Source: Hyphomicrobiales bacterium
GTDB lineage: Bacteria; Pseudomonadota; Alphaproteobacteria; Rhizobiales; Beijerinckiaceae
Assembly: GCA_900473415.1 (NCBI GenBank)
Contig: UCLR01000020.1
Location: 21,469-85,468 of the forward strand
Direction: 5' to 3'
DNA: 64,000 nt
Below, piece after piece: positions 7,510 to 16,645 of this stretch. Every line of letters starts with the position of its first letter. Within the stretch, counting starts at the first letter, position 1. The notes under the pieces are model-generated. The model did no database searches, was not told the DNA's origin, and saw only the letters and a list, made by a program, of their open reading frames with translations. The position numbers were made by a program, and so were the translations under genes.

Positions 7510-9395
7510 TGACAGAGCCAACGACTCTCCCGGCCACTCTGCCTTCCTCCGATCCGCTCGTCGCATTGCGGCGGCAGCACCAAGAATTGCTTGGACGTTG
7601 CGCAAGCGAGGAGCTCGGGCCGGGCGAACGACATGGCTTCATGAACGAACTTGTCCAGGCGGGACGTTGGGCCGCAGATGAGCAGGCGCGGTCTGCGTTG
7701 CGTCGCATGCTGTTCTACTGGGCCGCCGATGCCACGACGCGCGGTGAGTTGCCGAAAGAAGATGCTCCTCCGAGCTTGGCCGAGTACACAGGGGCAGCGG
7801 CTCCTCGGGATGATCTGCCGGTGGAGTCCAACACGGTCCGGCCGGCGAGTGTAGGCGAGCCCACGGAGGCGGCAGGAGGAGACAACGGGGTCGCCGCCGA
7901 CGAGCCGGCCACCGAGGGGCTGAGCGTCCCTTCAGTACCGCCCCCGCGCCCAGCGGATACGGTAGTCGTGGCGCAACAGGACATTGGCCATCCACACTCG
8001 AACTTGTCTTTGAAGGAGGCGTTGGGCGGGATTCTCGGCGAGAATCTCGCGAAGACGATCACTTCGGGGCAGATTTTGGCCACCGGAGGGCAAATTCTAA
8101 CCGCGGGCCTCGAGGCCCTGCGCCATGCGACCCGCATGCCGAATGAGGCCCAGTCGGCGTCGGTCGACACGCCAGCAACAGCAGTGCCGGTTGCTGAAAC
8201 GGTCGCCTTGTCGGATGTCGACGCGGTCGCCAGGGCCCGTGCGATCCTTCGCTTTTCAGCCTATGCTCGGCAATGGAGGCGCGCCGAGGAGAGCAGGCAG
8301 AAGGACTTCCTCCTCCACGGGAGCGCGCTCGCACAGGCATCGCTCTACGTCGATGATGACGAGGACATCAGGGCTCACGTCCTCGCGAGCGAGTCTGCCA
8401 GGGACGAGAATTCGCAGCGCCTCGTCAGGCGTCAGCGACGCTGGATCACAGTCCTTTCTGTTGCGTGCCTCGCGGCTTTGGCGATGGCGGTTGGCCTGGT
8501 CGCTCTGACAGCTCGGCTGCACTTCAAGAGCAAGGAGCTCATCCAGTCGAACAAGGAACTCGTCGAAGCGCGTGAACGGGAAAAACTCGCGGAAGCACAA
8601 AGAGCGATGGCACTCCAAGCGCAGCTCGAGGCTGAGAGACAGAAGGTCGCGACGCTCGAAAGCCTGAGAAACCCGAACCAGGTCCGGAACCTCGAACAGC
8701 GCAGGGCTGAATCCACGCCCGCGCCCGACAGCAACGAAGTCATGGTCGATCGCGAGCAGAGACCCGAGGGGCCACCGGCCGTTCCGGCCCTTTCTGCAAC
8801 TGCTCCCGCCTGTACGGGCTTTCTCTGGTTCGGCAGTTCAGCCGAGAGTCGACTGGCAGACAGGCGCGATCCGGCAAGTTTGCGCAGCGGCGAGGTCGTA
8901 GCCATAAGCTCGGCCAGTGATATATGGCTGAGAGCCGAGCCGCCGTCGACGCCTTATGTCCTGGCGCCACAGCTCGGCCTGGTGCCGGCGGGGTCTTCGG
9001 TCAAGGTCGCGGGCCCTGCTTTGCCCTATGTGAGACCCAGTGGCACGCAGATATGGGCGAGGGTCGAGGTGCCGCGACAGTTCTGCACGAACGTCTTCAT
9101 TCAGTACATCGGCAACGCTGGCGCAATTCCGTCGCTGAAGTCCCAACTGGTGGCGATCGGGGTACAGGTGCCAAAGGCCGAAACGCGGAACGAGGCAAAA
9201 GGCAAAGCGGAGGTACGCTACTACTGGCAGGAGGATGCACCGATCTCGCGTCAAGTCGCCGAAGCACTGGCTACCTTCTCTCCTAACGGCAAGCCGCTAC
9301 AGCTAACGCCGCTCCTTGATTTCCCGGAAAGGCTAAAACCGAAGCCTACGAACATCGAGGTCTGGATAGAATTGAAACAGGCGACGGCCGATTGA
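7509..9395 (+). CDS. Unidentified membrane-anchored coiled-coil protein with SH3/LytR_C-like tail
   Basis: Protein of 628 residues from ATG 7509, which overlaps the previous stop as TGATG; GTG 7506 is also possible. Parts seen: a helical N-terminal module (about 15-70) ending in ALRRMLFYWAADAT; a long Ala/Pro/Glu-rich, low-complexity stretch (70-230); a helical segment (235-305); one transmembrane helix (about 312-335); a charged coiled coil (about 338-395); and a C-terminal region (about 430-628) with SH3-like beta pattern, WARVEVP, then VFIQYIG and EVRYYWQEDA, loosely resembling LytR C-terminal-type domains. The single mid-protein helix implies a cytoplasmic N-terminus and a C-terminus across the membrane. 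I cannot name the family. It completes a tight three-gene unit with the EAD1-protease and the helical protein. Confidence 0.78.
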   Translation: MTEPTTLPATLPSSDPLVALRRQHQELLGRCASEELGPGERHGFMNELVQAGRWAADEQARSALRRMLFYWAADATTRGELPKEDAPPSLAEYTGAAAPRDDLPVESNTVRPASVGEPTEAAGGDNGVAADEPATEGLSVPSVPPPRPADTVVVAQQDIGHPHSNLSLKEALGGILGENLAKTITSGQILATGGQILTAGLEALRHATRMPNEAQSASVDTPATAVPVAETVALSDVDAVARARAILRFSAYARQWRRAEESRQKDFLLHGSALAQASLYVDDDEDIRAHVLASESARDENSQRLVRRQRRWITVLSVACLAALAMAVGLVALTARLHFKSKELIQSNKELVEAREREKLAEAQRAMALQAQLEAERQKVATLESLRNPNQVRNLEQRRAESTPAPDSNEVMVDREQRPEGPPAVPALSATAPACTGFLWFGSSAESRLADRRDPASLRSGEVVAISSASDIWLRAEPPSTPYVLAPQLGLVPAGSSVKVAGPALPYVRPSGTQIWARVEVPRQFCTNVFIQYIGNAGAIPSLKSQLVAIGVQVPKAETRNEAKGKAEVRYYWQEDAPISRQVAEALATFSPNGKPLQLTPLLDFPERLKPKPTNIEVWIELKQATAD

Positions 9396-9787
9396 AGTAA
9401 CCGATCGTCGAACGACGCACCGCGCGCTCAAATCTCCTAGTGCGGCGCAATGGTGCCGTCGCCTCATCCTTGTCGGGTTCTTCTGCACGAGCCCGCCCGT
9501 CGGTTGATCTGAGGCCGCGTCTGAAGGAGGTTCGAAGCGGCGCAGCTGCCGGAACGTCTTGACACGAACTTTCATCTCAACTTCGAAAGTTGGCTTCCGG
9601 GCAACGGCCCAACTTCCACAATTGGCGCCAAGCAGGAGGTCGATTTGTCTCAATGCTTGAGATAACGTTGATGCGCCGACGCGAACCGCGCTAACGTGCG
9701 CTCTATCGGACGGCTAGCGCCCTCGTTCTGTGGACATCCAGGGAACCATACGTCAGCGCTCGACGTCGAGGCGGCAGGGGGAATGGC
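9396..9787. other. Intergenic gap with short inverted repeat
   Basis: 392 bases between the coiled-coil protein and the peroxidase fusion. Reverse-strand open frames here lack coding character and continue as shadows of the peroxidase gene. The only structure seen is CAACTT-CGA-AAGTTG at 9578-9592, six-base arms with a three-base loop. The gap is long enough to hold a separate promoter for the peroxidase gene, so that gene may not be in the same transcript as the three before it. No gene is supported. Confidence 0.4.
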
Positions 9788-12751
9788 ATGACGCGTCTTC
9801 ATGGCCAAACGACGCCGGTCCCTGAACAATCGATGTCGACCATCGTGATCCCTTTCCCGAGGGACCGAGTCGAGGCGGTCGACAAGTCTCTCAAGGATTC
9901 GATCCCGCTCCTTCGTAAGGGCGGCGAGATCCGCGACGTCTTGCGCGGCACAAGGGTGCACTTCCTCACGATCACAGTCGTACGCGGTGACGGCAACGAA
10001 CCCACTCACCTCGTATTCGAGGTGAACGCAGACGGGCCGGCTGGTCACGTCCCCGACCTGCTCGCGGGGAAACTCGAACCCTGGATCGGTCCATTGCTCG
10101 ACACTGCCGGCGTGCCCTGGACAAAGCCCTTGGGCAGCTTCCTGGCCGGCCATGCCATCCGCACCGGCACCGGATTGTTCTCCGTGCCCGGTGTCGAATT
10201 CTGCGGAACGCCGGGCATGACGGTCGAACGCATCGTCGCCGAGCGAAGGCTTTCCGAGGGGATCAGGGACCATCTCGACAAGAACCCGCCGTCATCCGAG
10301 GGGGCGCTCGAAACCCTCCGTCGCGTCAGGGAGCACGTACGCGGCGTTCCGGAACTCGCGAGAATGCTGGAACCGGAGGCCTATGCCTTTCCGCGGCTCG
10401 GAGCGAGCCGAAAGGAAACATTCGATCTCGGGCTGGTCGTGGGACTCGTGCGGGACGGCATATTCCATTTCACTTGGCCGCTGCTTGCGCTGTTCGGCGT
10501 CATTCTCTTGGGAGCGAGCGTGGCGGCCTGGGCGGCCGCAGGCGCGGCCGTTGGTATCCTGGTCTTCGTCGTTGGAACGATCGTGGCCGTCATCGTGCTC
10601 GTCGCATACCTCTGGCGCCTCTATGCGGGGCTGCGAAGGATGGAAGAGGAGAATTCGCCGGACGACACCCTGCCGAATCAGGACATTCTCGACGAGGTGA
10701 TGAAACATGAGAACTGGTCGCAACAGAACCATCTCGCCGGCGTGTCGATCATGCAGGCCGGGCGCTTGCGTGAGCTGACCCTGCGCGTCGCATTCTGGGT
10801 CATCCTTCAGATGGTGCTGCGAAAGTATCGCAAGGGCTTCCTCGGCGATCTCAACACCATCCATTTCGCGCGATGGGTGCGATTGCCCAAGACGAACAAG
10901 CTCCTGTTCTTCTCGAATTACGGGGGCAGTTGGGAAAGCTATCTGGAGGATTTCATCACCCGCGCTTCCAGCGGCCTCACGGCCGTGTGGAGCAATACTC
11001 AGGGCTTCCCGCGGGCCAGGAACCTCTTTCAGGACGGCGCGACGGACGGGGACCGCTTCAAGCGATGGGCGCGGCGACAGCAGCGACCGACATACTTCTG
11101 GTATAGCGCCTACCCCAATCTGACTACGGCTCGGATCCGCACCAACGCGACGATCCGGCAAGGCCTGTCGAACGCCTCGACCATCGACGAAGCCGCCGCA
11201 TGGTTGGCGTTGATCGGATCGCGGGTACGTCCCGACGATCAGATTGAGACGGCCGAGGTCCAAACCCTATTGTTCGGCGGGTTGAGCAAGCATCCCCACT
11301 CCGCCTGCCTGGCGATAAAGCTTCCATCGTCCGTGAAGGCGTCGCGGGAATGGCTCCGCGACATGCTTCCCCAAATTACCTTTGGGGACGAACCACCCGA
11401 GGACTTGGTCGTTGTTCTCGCGATTACAAATGAGGGCTTGGGACGGCTCGGCCTCGCCGACGACGTCCGCGGACAATTCCCGACCGCCTTCCGCCAAGGG
11501 ATGGCTCACCCGACGCGGACGAACATTCTGGCCGATACCGGCGACGACAAGCCTGAGGATTGGTTGTGGGGTTCGAGCGAGGCAAGCGCCGACGCTACGC
11601 TTCTGATCTACGCAAACGACGAGAAGCGGCTGGAGGTCGCTTGCCTCGATCTAGAGAAGCAGCTTGCAGACCGCGGCGGGAAACGCGTTTACCGTGTTTC
11701 GCTCGCCTCGCTGCCACCGCGAGCGCCAGGCCAAACGGGTATCCAATTGGGCAAGGAAGCGTTCGGCTTCGTCGACGGCGTCTCGCAGCCCATCATCAAG
11801 GGAACCCGTCGGTGGATGCGGGAGGCGGACGCGATCCACTCGGTCGCGCCCGGCGAGTTCCTGTTGGGGTATCCGGACAGCCGCGGCTTCTTCCCTCACT
11901 CTCCGAACGTCCCGGCGGAAGCCGATCGAAGCGATCGGCTTCCGCTAGCGAGTCAAGCGCACTCCCGAGGCGCGTTTCAAGCCGACTTCGGGCAATCCCG
12001 AAAAAGCGAGCCGCGCGATTTCGGGCGCAACGGCACTTTCCTGGTCATCCGTCAGCTCGAACAGGACGTCGAAGCCTTCCGGAGCTATGTCGCGGACGCC
12101 GCCGCGAAATGCGTCGGACACCCCGCGGTACCTGCCGCCATAGACACGCCATTGCTGCGAGAGGAATGGATCCGCGCCAAGCTCGTCGGTCGATGGAGCA
12201 ACGGCACGTCGCTCGTGCGCTTCCCGCACCGGCCCGGATCACCGAAGGCGCGCCCCGACAACGAGTTCCTGTACGGTGCGGAAGATCCTCTCGGTGAACG
12301 ATGTCCGTTGGGTGCGCACATACGACGTAGCAACCCGCGCGACAGCAAGGCGCCGGGCTCCAAGGAAGAGATCGACATCGTCAACCGCCACCGCATCTTG
12401 CGCGTCGGGCGCGGATATGACGCGGCGGGAAGTGGCGCCGCGAACGAGGCGAGACCGGGTCTTCTTTTCATGTGCCTCAACGCCGACATCGAGAGACAAT
12501 TCGAGTTCATCCAGCAGACCTGGGCCATGAGCTGGCAGTTCCACGGTCTGGAGAATGAAGTCGACCCCATTCTCGGCCGGGGCGTCGGTTCCGATGGAGG
12601 TGAACGGCGCCTGGCACGTCTTACGGTCCCTTCGCCCAACGGTCCGTTGCACCTCACGGGTCTAAGGGACTTTGTTCGGATGCGCGGCGGCGGCTACTTC
12701 TTCCTGCCGAGCCGGCGCGCAGTCGCTTTCCTCGCCGAGAGCGCAGATTGA
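9788..12751 (+). CDS. Membrane-anchored protein with C-terminal Dyp-type heme peroxidase domain
   Basis: Protein of 987 residues; ATG 9788 follows GGCAGGGGG at good spacing, and ATG 9833 is an alternative. The N-terminal 220 residues include a first ferredoxin-like stretch (about 15-105). Residues about 223-284 form two adjacent hydrophobic helices, and about 285-480 is a linker of unknown fold. The C-terminal half carries Dyp-type peroxidase marks: FGFVDGVSQP (about 658-667, the GxxDG active-site loop with the catalytic Asp) and CPLGAHIRRSNPRD (about 838-851, with the proximal heme His). Typical Dyp peroxidases are 300-500 residues and soluble, so the long membrane-anchored extension is unusual. 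Known chemistry is peroxide-dependent oxidation; the target here is unknown. Its place beside protease, nuclease and lipase genes suggests it belongs to the island. Confidence 0.85.
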   Translation: MTRLHGQTTPVPEQSMSTIVIPFPRDRVEAVDKSLKDSIPLLRKGGEIRDVLRGTRVHFLTITVVRGDGNEPTHLVFEVNADGPAGHVPDLLAGKLEPWIGPLLDTAGVPWTKPLGSFLAGHAIRTGTGLFSVPGVEFCGTPGMTVERIVAERRLSEGIRDHLDKNPPSSEGALETLRRVREHVRGVPELARMLEPEAYAFPRLGASRKETFDLGLVVGLVRDGIFHFTWPLLALFGVILLGASVAAWAAAGAAVGILVFVVGTIVAVIVLVAYLWRLYAGLRRMEEENSPDDTLPNQDILDEVMKHENWSQQNHLAGVSIMQAGRLRELTLRVAFWVILQMVLRKYRKGFLGDLNTIHFARWVRLPKTNKLLFFSNYGGSWESYLEDFITRASSGLTAVWSNTQGFPRARNLFQDGATDGDRFKRWARRQQRPTYFWYSAYPNLTTARIRTNATIRQGLSNASTIDEAAAWLALIGSRVRPDDQIETAEVQTLLFGGLSKHPHSACLAIKLPSSVKASREWLRDMLPQITFGDEPPEDLVVVLAITNEGLGRLGLADDVRGQFPTAFRQGMAHPTRTNILADTGDDKPEDWLWGSSEASADATLLIYANDEKRLEVACLDLEKQLADRGGKRVYRVSLASLPPRAPGQTGIQLGKEAFGFVDGVSQPIIKGTRRWMREADAIHSVAPGEFLLGYPDSRGFFPHSPNVPAEADRSDRLPLASQAHSRGAFQADFGQSRKSEPRDFGRNGTFLVIRQLEQDVEAFRSYVADAAAKCVGHPAVPAAIDTPLLREEWIRAKLVGRWSNGTSLVRFPHRPGSPKARPDNEFLYGAEDPLGERCPLGAHIRRSNPRDSKAPGSKEEIDIVNRHRILRVGRGYDAAGSGAANEARPGLLFMCLNADIERQFEFIQQTWAMSWQFHGLENEVDPILGRGVGSDGGERRLARLTVPSPNGPLHLTGLRDFVRMRGGGYFFLPSRRAVAFLAESAD

Positions 12752-12925
12752 TCGATGGAGGCTTCCTAGGCGCGGACAGGTCGCGGACTTGGCGGCTACG
12801 CTTCGGCTGACTGGGCCAGCCGCTTCCGGACTAGCGTCGCAACTGATCGGGCGATCAATATGTCGAGAAACAGGCCTCTCGAACGCGGGAATCGAGTGGA
12901 ACACTCACTTCATGCGGCTCGACTT

Positions 12926-12970
12926 GGAATGTCCACTTTCCGGCATTGTTCCAATGTCTGCAAAGGGCGC
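12926..12970 (+). repeat. Interspersed intergenic repeat, copy A
   Basis: One of four related ~45-base sequences in this window, aligned without gaps to copies B (38191-38235) and C (49550-49594) and with one gap to copy D (26909-26952). Shared core features are a GTC(C/T)(A/G)CTTT(C/G)C start, a CAA(T/C)GTCTGC middle and a GGCGC end. All copies lie outside genes and in the same orientation. Confidence 0.6.
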
Positions 12971-13004
12971 ACCGCGGCCTCGAGCCTCCCGCCGCCGGTG
13001 GTCA

Positions 13005-13027
13005 ACCAGCCCACGCATTGGGCTGGT
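13005..13027. terminator. Hairpin, possible transcription terminator
   Basis: Perfect inverted repeat ACCAGCCCA-CGCAT-TGGGCTGGT with nine-base arms and a five-base loop, 254 bases after the peroxidase gene. No T-run follows, so intrinsic termination is uncertain; it may be a processing or regulatory hairpin. Confidence 0.35.
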
Positions 13028-13190
13028 CAAGCTGCTCCGTTGATGCGACTTCTGCCGTTCCTGCGCCACGGCTTGATATGGAGCTCTTATGGGCGTGGCT
13101 CGATCCACCAATGCACGATGCTGGTTGCGTCTTGCCAGTATGCATGGGATGCCTGCATGCGCAGACGCTGCCGGTCGGATTCAGGCGACT

Positions 13191-13560
13191 TCACCACGAT
13201 GCTGTCGAATAGGCGCCCTGTCCGTGCTCGCGCCGCGCCAGATGGCGCCCCTCGTCCCAATTGATACCGTCCCGAGAATAGTAGATCACGAAATGCCCCA
13301 TCCCCGGTTCCGGGCCATAGGGCCCGCTACGGCCGTGGATGAAATAGCCTCCGTCGAAACCAATCATCTGGGGATTGCGGACGCGCAATGCGAAGGACGT
13401 CTTCGCAGGCGCACTCCAGTTGCGACCGTTGTCGCCCGTGATGCGGTATTCCAGCCTATCTTCCTCGTGCCGCATCGTCTCACCGGACTGGCAAAGCCGC
13501 GGCGTCAGGCCATAATGCGCCCCGACGCACTGCGGTCGCCCGAACCGGGCCGGGTTGTTG
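13191..13560 (-). pseudogene. BNR/sialidase-like gene fragment
   Basis: A minus-strand frame ending at 13191 carries about 100 residues that look like an internal piece of an exo-sialidase-like BNR protein: SGETMRHEEDRLEYRI, DNGRNWSAP (Asp-box-like), then YYSRDGINWDEG and QGAYST before an abrupt stop. Families of this type are several hundred residues long and continue well past this point, so both ends are missing. The upstream part of the frame (to 13727) has no similarity and overlaps the end of gabD. It sits between the conflict-type island and the gab genes and looks like debris from an insertion or deletion event. Confidence 0.5.
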
Positions 13561-13711
13561 ACGCAGGTGCGGCAGGTCAGCGCCACGCCCGGCCCAACGC
13601 CGGCATCAGTCCGCAGCCTCCGACATGCAATTTTAGCCCTGTGCCTTCGATGGCGTATTCGAGGATGGCTATCGGTCGCGATCATCGCGGCCTGGAATGG
13701 AGCTGTGCCCG

Positions 13712-15190
13712 TCAAACCGACAGGCACAGATACTTCATCTCGACATAGTCCTCGATGCCGTATTTCGAGCCTTCGCGGCCGAGGCCAGACTGCTTGACGC
13801 CGCCGAAGGGCGCGACCTCCGTCGAGATCAGGCCGGTGTTGATGCCGACCATGCCGTATTCGAGCGCTTCGGCGACCCGGAAGATCTGCGAGATGTCGCG
13901 CGAGTAGAGGTAGGAAGCCAGGCCGAACTCAGTGTCGTTCGCCATTGCCACGACCTCTTCGGCAGTCTCGAACCGGAAGAGCGGCGCGACGGGACCGAAT
14001 GTCTCCTCGCGGGCGACCTTCATCGCGGAGGTTGCCCCGGTCAGCACGGTGGGTTCAAAGAACAATCCGCCGCGCGCGTCACGCTTGCCGCCGGTCAGGA
14101 CCTTGGCTCCCTGCGCGACGGCGTCGCCGATATGCTCCTCGACCTTGGCCAGGGCCTTGTCGGAGATCAGGGGGCCGGCGGCGACGCCGGCCTCGAAACC
14201 GTCGCCGACCTTCATCTGCCGGACGCGCGCCGAGAGCTTCTCGGCGAAGGCGTCGTAGATCCCGGCCTGGACATAGAGCCGGTTGGCGCAGACGCAGGTC
14301 TGGCCGTTGTTGCGGTACTTCGAGATGATGGCCCCTTCGACGGCCGCATCCAGATCCGCGTCATCGAAGACGATGAAGGGCGCATTGCCGCCCAGCTCGA
14401 GGCTGAGCTTCAGCACCTGCTCGGCGCCCTGCCGCATCAGGATCTTGCCGGTATTGGTCGAGCCGGTGAAGGTCAGCTTGCGCACCTTCGGGTTCTGGCA
14501 GAACTCGAGCCCGATCGCGGCGGAATCCGTCGAGGTCACCACGCTGTACAGGCCGGCCGGAAGACCAGCGCGCTCTGCGAGGACGGCAAGCGCGAGAGCC
14601 GAAAGAGGCGTCTCCGCGGCTGGCTTGGAGACCATCGCGCAGCCGGCGGCCAGGGCGGGTGCAAGCTTGCGGGCAAGCATCGCATTGGGGAAGTTCCAGG
14701 GCGTGATCGCCGCGACCACGCCGACGGGCTGCTTGGTCACGATGATGCGCTTATCCGGCTGGTGGCCGGGAATAGTGTCGCCGTAGATGCGCTTGGCTTC
14801 CTCGCCGAACCATTCGACATAGGCCGCGCCGTAAAGGATCTCGCCCTTCGCCTCGGCGAGGGGCTTGCCCATCTCCGCGGTGAGGATCGCAGCAAGGTCG
14901 TCGGCATTGGCGACCATCAAATCGTACAGGCGCCGCAGGATCGCGGCCCGGTCTTTGCCGGTGCGCGCGGCCCACGCCTTCTGCGCCGTCTCAGCCACCG
15001 CGATGGCGGCAGCCGCTTCCGCCCTGCCGAGGCTGGGCAAGGTCGCAAGCCGCTCGCCTGTCGCCGGGTTCAGCACGTCGAAGGTCGCGCCCCCCGCGGC
15101 GGCCGCGACGGGGTGGCCGCCAATGAAGGCGGTCTCGACGACGAGAGAAGGATCCTTCAGCCGATCCAGAAGGCTTTTCGCGATCGTCAT
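13712..15190 (-). CDS. gabD: NAD(P)-dependent succinate-semialdehyde dehydrogenase
   Basis: Aldehyde dehydrogenase of 492 residues that oxidises succinate semialdehyde to succinate, the last step of the GABA shunt. The start at 15190 is supported by GGAGG eight bases upstream. Visible marks: [20 protein letters not shown] (164-183, cofactor region), FTGSTNTGK (241-249), ELGGNAP (Glu265 as general base) and [11 protein letters not shown] with nucleophile Cys299 and a second Cys at 301, the CxC arrangement linked to redox control in bacterial GabD. Length is typical. The gene starts 2 bases after the gabT stop, so the two are co-translated. The divergent MerR-XRE-cupin gene upstream of gabT is the likely regulator. 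Confidence 0.93.
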   Translation of the reverse strand: MTIAKSLLDRLKDPSLVVETAFIGGHPVAAAAGGATFDVLNPATGERLATLPSLGRAEAAAAIAVAETAQKAWAARTGKDRAAILRRLYDLMVANADDLAAILTAEMGKPLAEAKGEILYGAAYVEWFGEEAKRIYGDTIPGHQPDKRIIVTKQPVGVVAAITPWNFPNAMLARKLAPALAAGCAMVSKPAAETPLSALALAVLAERAGLPAGLYSVVTSTDSAAIGLEFCQNPKVRKLTFTGSTNTGKILMRQGAEQVLKLSLELGGNAPFIVFDDADLDAAVEGAIISKYRNNGQTCVCANRLYVQAGIYDAFAEKLSARVRQMKVGDGFEAGVAAGPLISDKALAKVEEHIGDAVAQGAKVLTGGKRDARGGLFFEPTVLTGATSAMKVAREETFGPVAPLFRFETAEEVVAMANDTEFGLASYLYSRDISQIFRVAEALEYGMVGINTGLISTEVAPFGGVKQSGLGREGSKYGIEDYVEMKYLCLSV

Positions 15191-15192
15191 AC

Positions 15193-16503
15193 TCAGGCCT
15201 CCGCAGCGCATTCGCGCAGCGTCTCCTCGAGAATGTCGAGCGCTTCCGAGAAGGTGGCGTCCTCGATGGTCAGGGGCGCCAGGAACCGCACCACATTGCC
15301 GTAGACGCCGCAGGTCAGCAGGATCAGGCCCTTCTCCAAAGCGCGCAGCCGCACCTTGTTGGTGAATTCGGCCGAAGGCGTGTCTGTGCCCGGAACATTG
15401 AACTCGACCGCGTTCATGAAGCCGGGGCCGCGGACATCCACGATCTGCGGCACAGCTTCGACGAGCGACTGCAGGCGCTGCTTGAGACGGGACCCGAGCT
15501 GTTCGGCACGTTCGCAGAGGCGCTCCTCGGCGATCACGCCGAGCACGGCGTTGGCAGCGGCGACGCCGATCGGGTTACCGGCATAGGTGCCGCCCAGGCC
15601 GCCGACGCCGGGCGCGTCCATCAAATCGGCACGCCCCGTCACCGCAGCGATCGGGAAGCCGCCGCCGAGGCCCTTGGCCATGGTGGTCAGGTCAGCGACG
15701 ACACCGGTCCGCTCCATGGCGAACATCCGGCCGGTCCGGGCGAAGCCGGTCTGGACCTCATCCGCGATCAGCACGATGCCATGCCGGTCCGCAATGGCGC
15801 GCAGCTCGGACAGGAAGGCGCGCGGAGCCTCGTAGAAGCCTCCTTCGCCCTGAACCGGCTCGACGATGAAAGCAGCGACGCGGTTCGGGTCGACATCCGC
15901 CTTGAACAGCTTGTCGAGGGCCGCAAGCGAGGCTTCCGTGGTGTAGCCGTGCAGCTCGACCGGGAACGGAATGTGGAAGACTTCCGGCATCATCGGGCCG
16001 AAGCCGACCTTGTAGGGGGCGACCTTGCCGGTCATCGACATGCCCATGAAGGTGCGGCCGTGGAACGCTCCGGCAAAGGCGATGACCGCCGAACGACCGG
16101 TTGCCGCGCGGGCGATCTTGATGGCGTTCTCCGTCGCTTCGGCGCCTGTCGTGACGAAGATCGTCTTCTTGGCGAAATCGCCGGGAACCGTCTGGTTCAG
16201 GCGCTCGGCCAGTTCGACATAGTTCTCGTAAGGCACGACCTGGTGGCAGGTATGGGTGAAGCGATCCAGCTGCTCCTTGACCGCCGCGATCACCTTCGGG
16301 TGCCGATGGCCGGTGTTCACCACCGCGATGCCGGCCGCGAAGTCGATATAGCGGCGGCCCTCCTTGTCCCAGATTTCGGCGTTCTCGGCCTTTTCGGCGT
16401 AGATCTGGGTGGTCACGCCGACGCCGCGAGCGATCGCCGCGCTGCGACGGGTCTCAATGGCAGCATTCGATGCGGGTACATCCAGCGTGGTGGCATTCGA
16501 CAT
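15193..16503 (-). CDS. gabT: 4-aminobutyrate (GABA) aminotransferase
   Basis: Class III PLP aminotransferase of 436 residues that moves the amino group of GABA to 2-oxoglutarate, giving succinate semialdehyde for GabD. ATG 16503 is preceded by GGAGA; longer upstream frames lack similarity. Marks seen: [20 protein letters not shown] (117-136, PLP phosphate region), FHGRT (147-151), [10 protein letters not shown] (213-222), IADEVQTGF (246-254, Asp248) and the Schiff-base lysine in [10 protein letters not shown] (Lys277). Together these separate GABA/5-aminovalerate-type enzymes from ornithine aminotransferases reasonably well. It is first in the gabT-gabD unit. The nearby polyamine-type ABC importer makes supply of putrescine-derived GABA or GABA itself plausible. 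Confidence 0.92.
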   Translation of the reverse strand: MSNATTLDVPASNAAIETRRSAAIARGVGVTTQIYAEKAENAEIWDKEGRRYIDFAAGIAVVNTGHRHPKVIAAVKEQLDRFTHTCHQVVPYENYVELAERLNQTVPGDFAKKTIFVTTGAEATENAIKIARAATGRSAVIAFAGAFHGRTFMGMSMTGKVAPYKVGFGPMMPEVFHIPFPVELHGYTTEASLAALDKLFKADVDPNRVAAFIVEPVQGEGGFYEAPRAFLSELRAIADRHGIVLIADEVQTGFARTGRMFAMERTGVVADLTTMAKGLGGGFPIAAVTGRADLMDAPGVGGLGGTYAGNPIGVAAANAVLGVIAEERLCERAEQLGSRLKQRLQSLVEAVPQIVDVRGPGFMNAVEFNVPGTDTPSAEFTNKVRLRALEKGLILLTCGVYGNVVRFLAPLTIEDATFSEALDILEETLRECAAEA

Positions 16504-16645
16504 GACAATCTCCAGGCGAGCCCGTAAGTGAGCGCTGATGTAATTTTTCTTATATTTTTTCTGCAAGAACTCAAGATGGCCCGGCCCGATTTTTGGCCAT
16601 AGTTTCGATCGCGCTACGCCCAAGGGCGCGGCAAGGGAGCCCAGG
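16504..16645. promoter_or_regulatory. Divergent gabT / regulator promoter region
   Basis: 142 bases between divergent genes. An AT-rich run at about 16538-16562 (TAATTTTTCTTATATTTTTT) stands out against GC-rich surroundings and is the likely promoter core. An inverted repeat ATGGCC...GGCCAT (16576-16581 and 16595-16600) could be a binding site for the divergently encoded MerR-XRE-cupin regulator. Both assignments are by eye. Confidence 0.45.

Larger units (their letters stand above)
12752..13190. other. Gene-free stretch with hairpin and interspersed repeat
   Basis: 439 bases with no supported gene; open frames here lack any family signal. It contains one copy of the ~45-base intergenic repeat (12926-12970) and a perfect hairpin (13005-13027). 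It marks the right border of the conflict-type island. Confidence 0.45.

Noticed and set aside
9650..10273. 207-residue minus-strand open frame under the 5' part of the peroxidase gene
   Set aside because: It lies antisense to the well-supported peroxidase frame, has no family signal and ends in Arg/Ala-rich shadow-type sequence.
1..12751. Prophage interpretation of the left island
   Set aside because: No capsid, terminase, portal, tail, integrase or att-like repeats were seen; the SAGC fragment alone is not enough.
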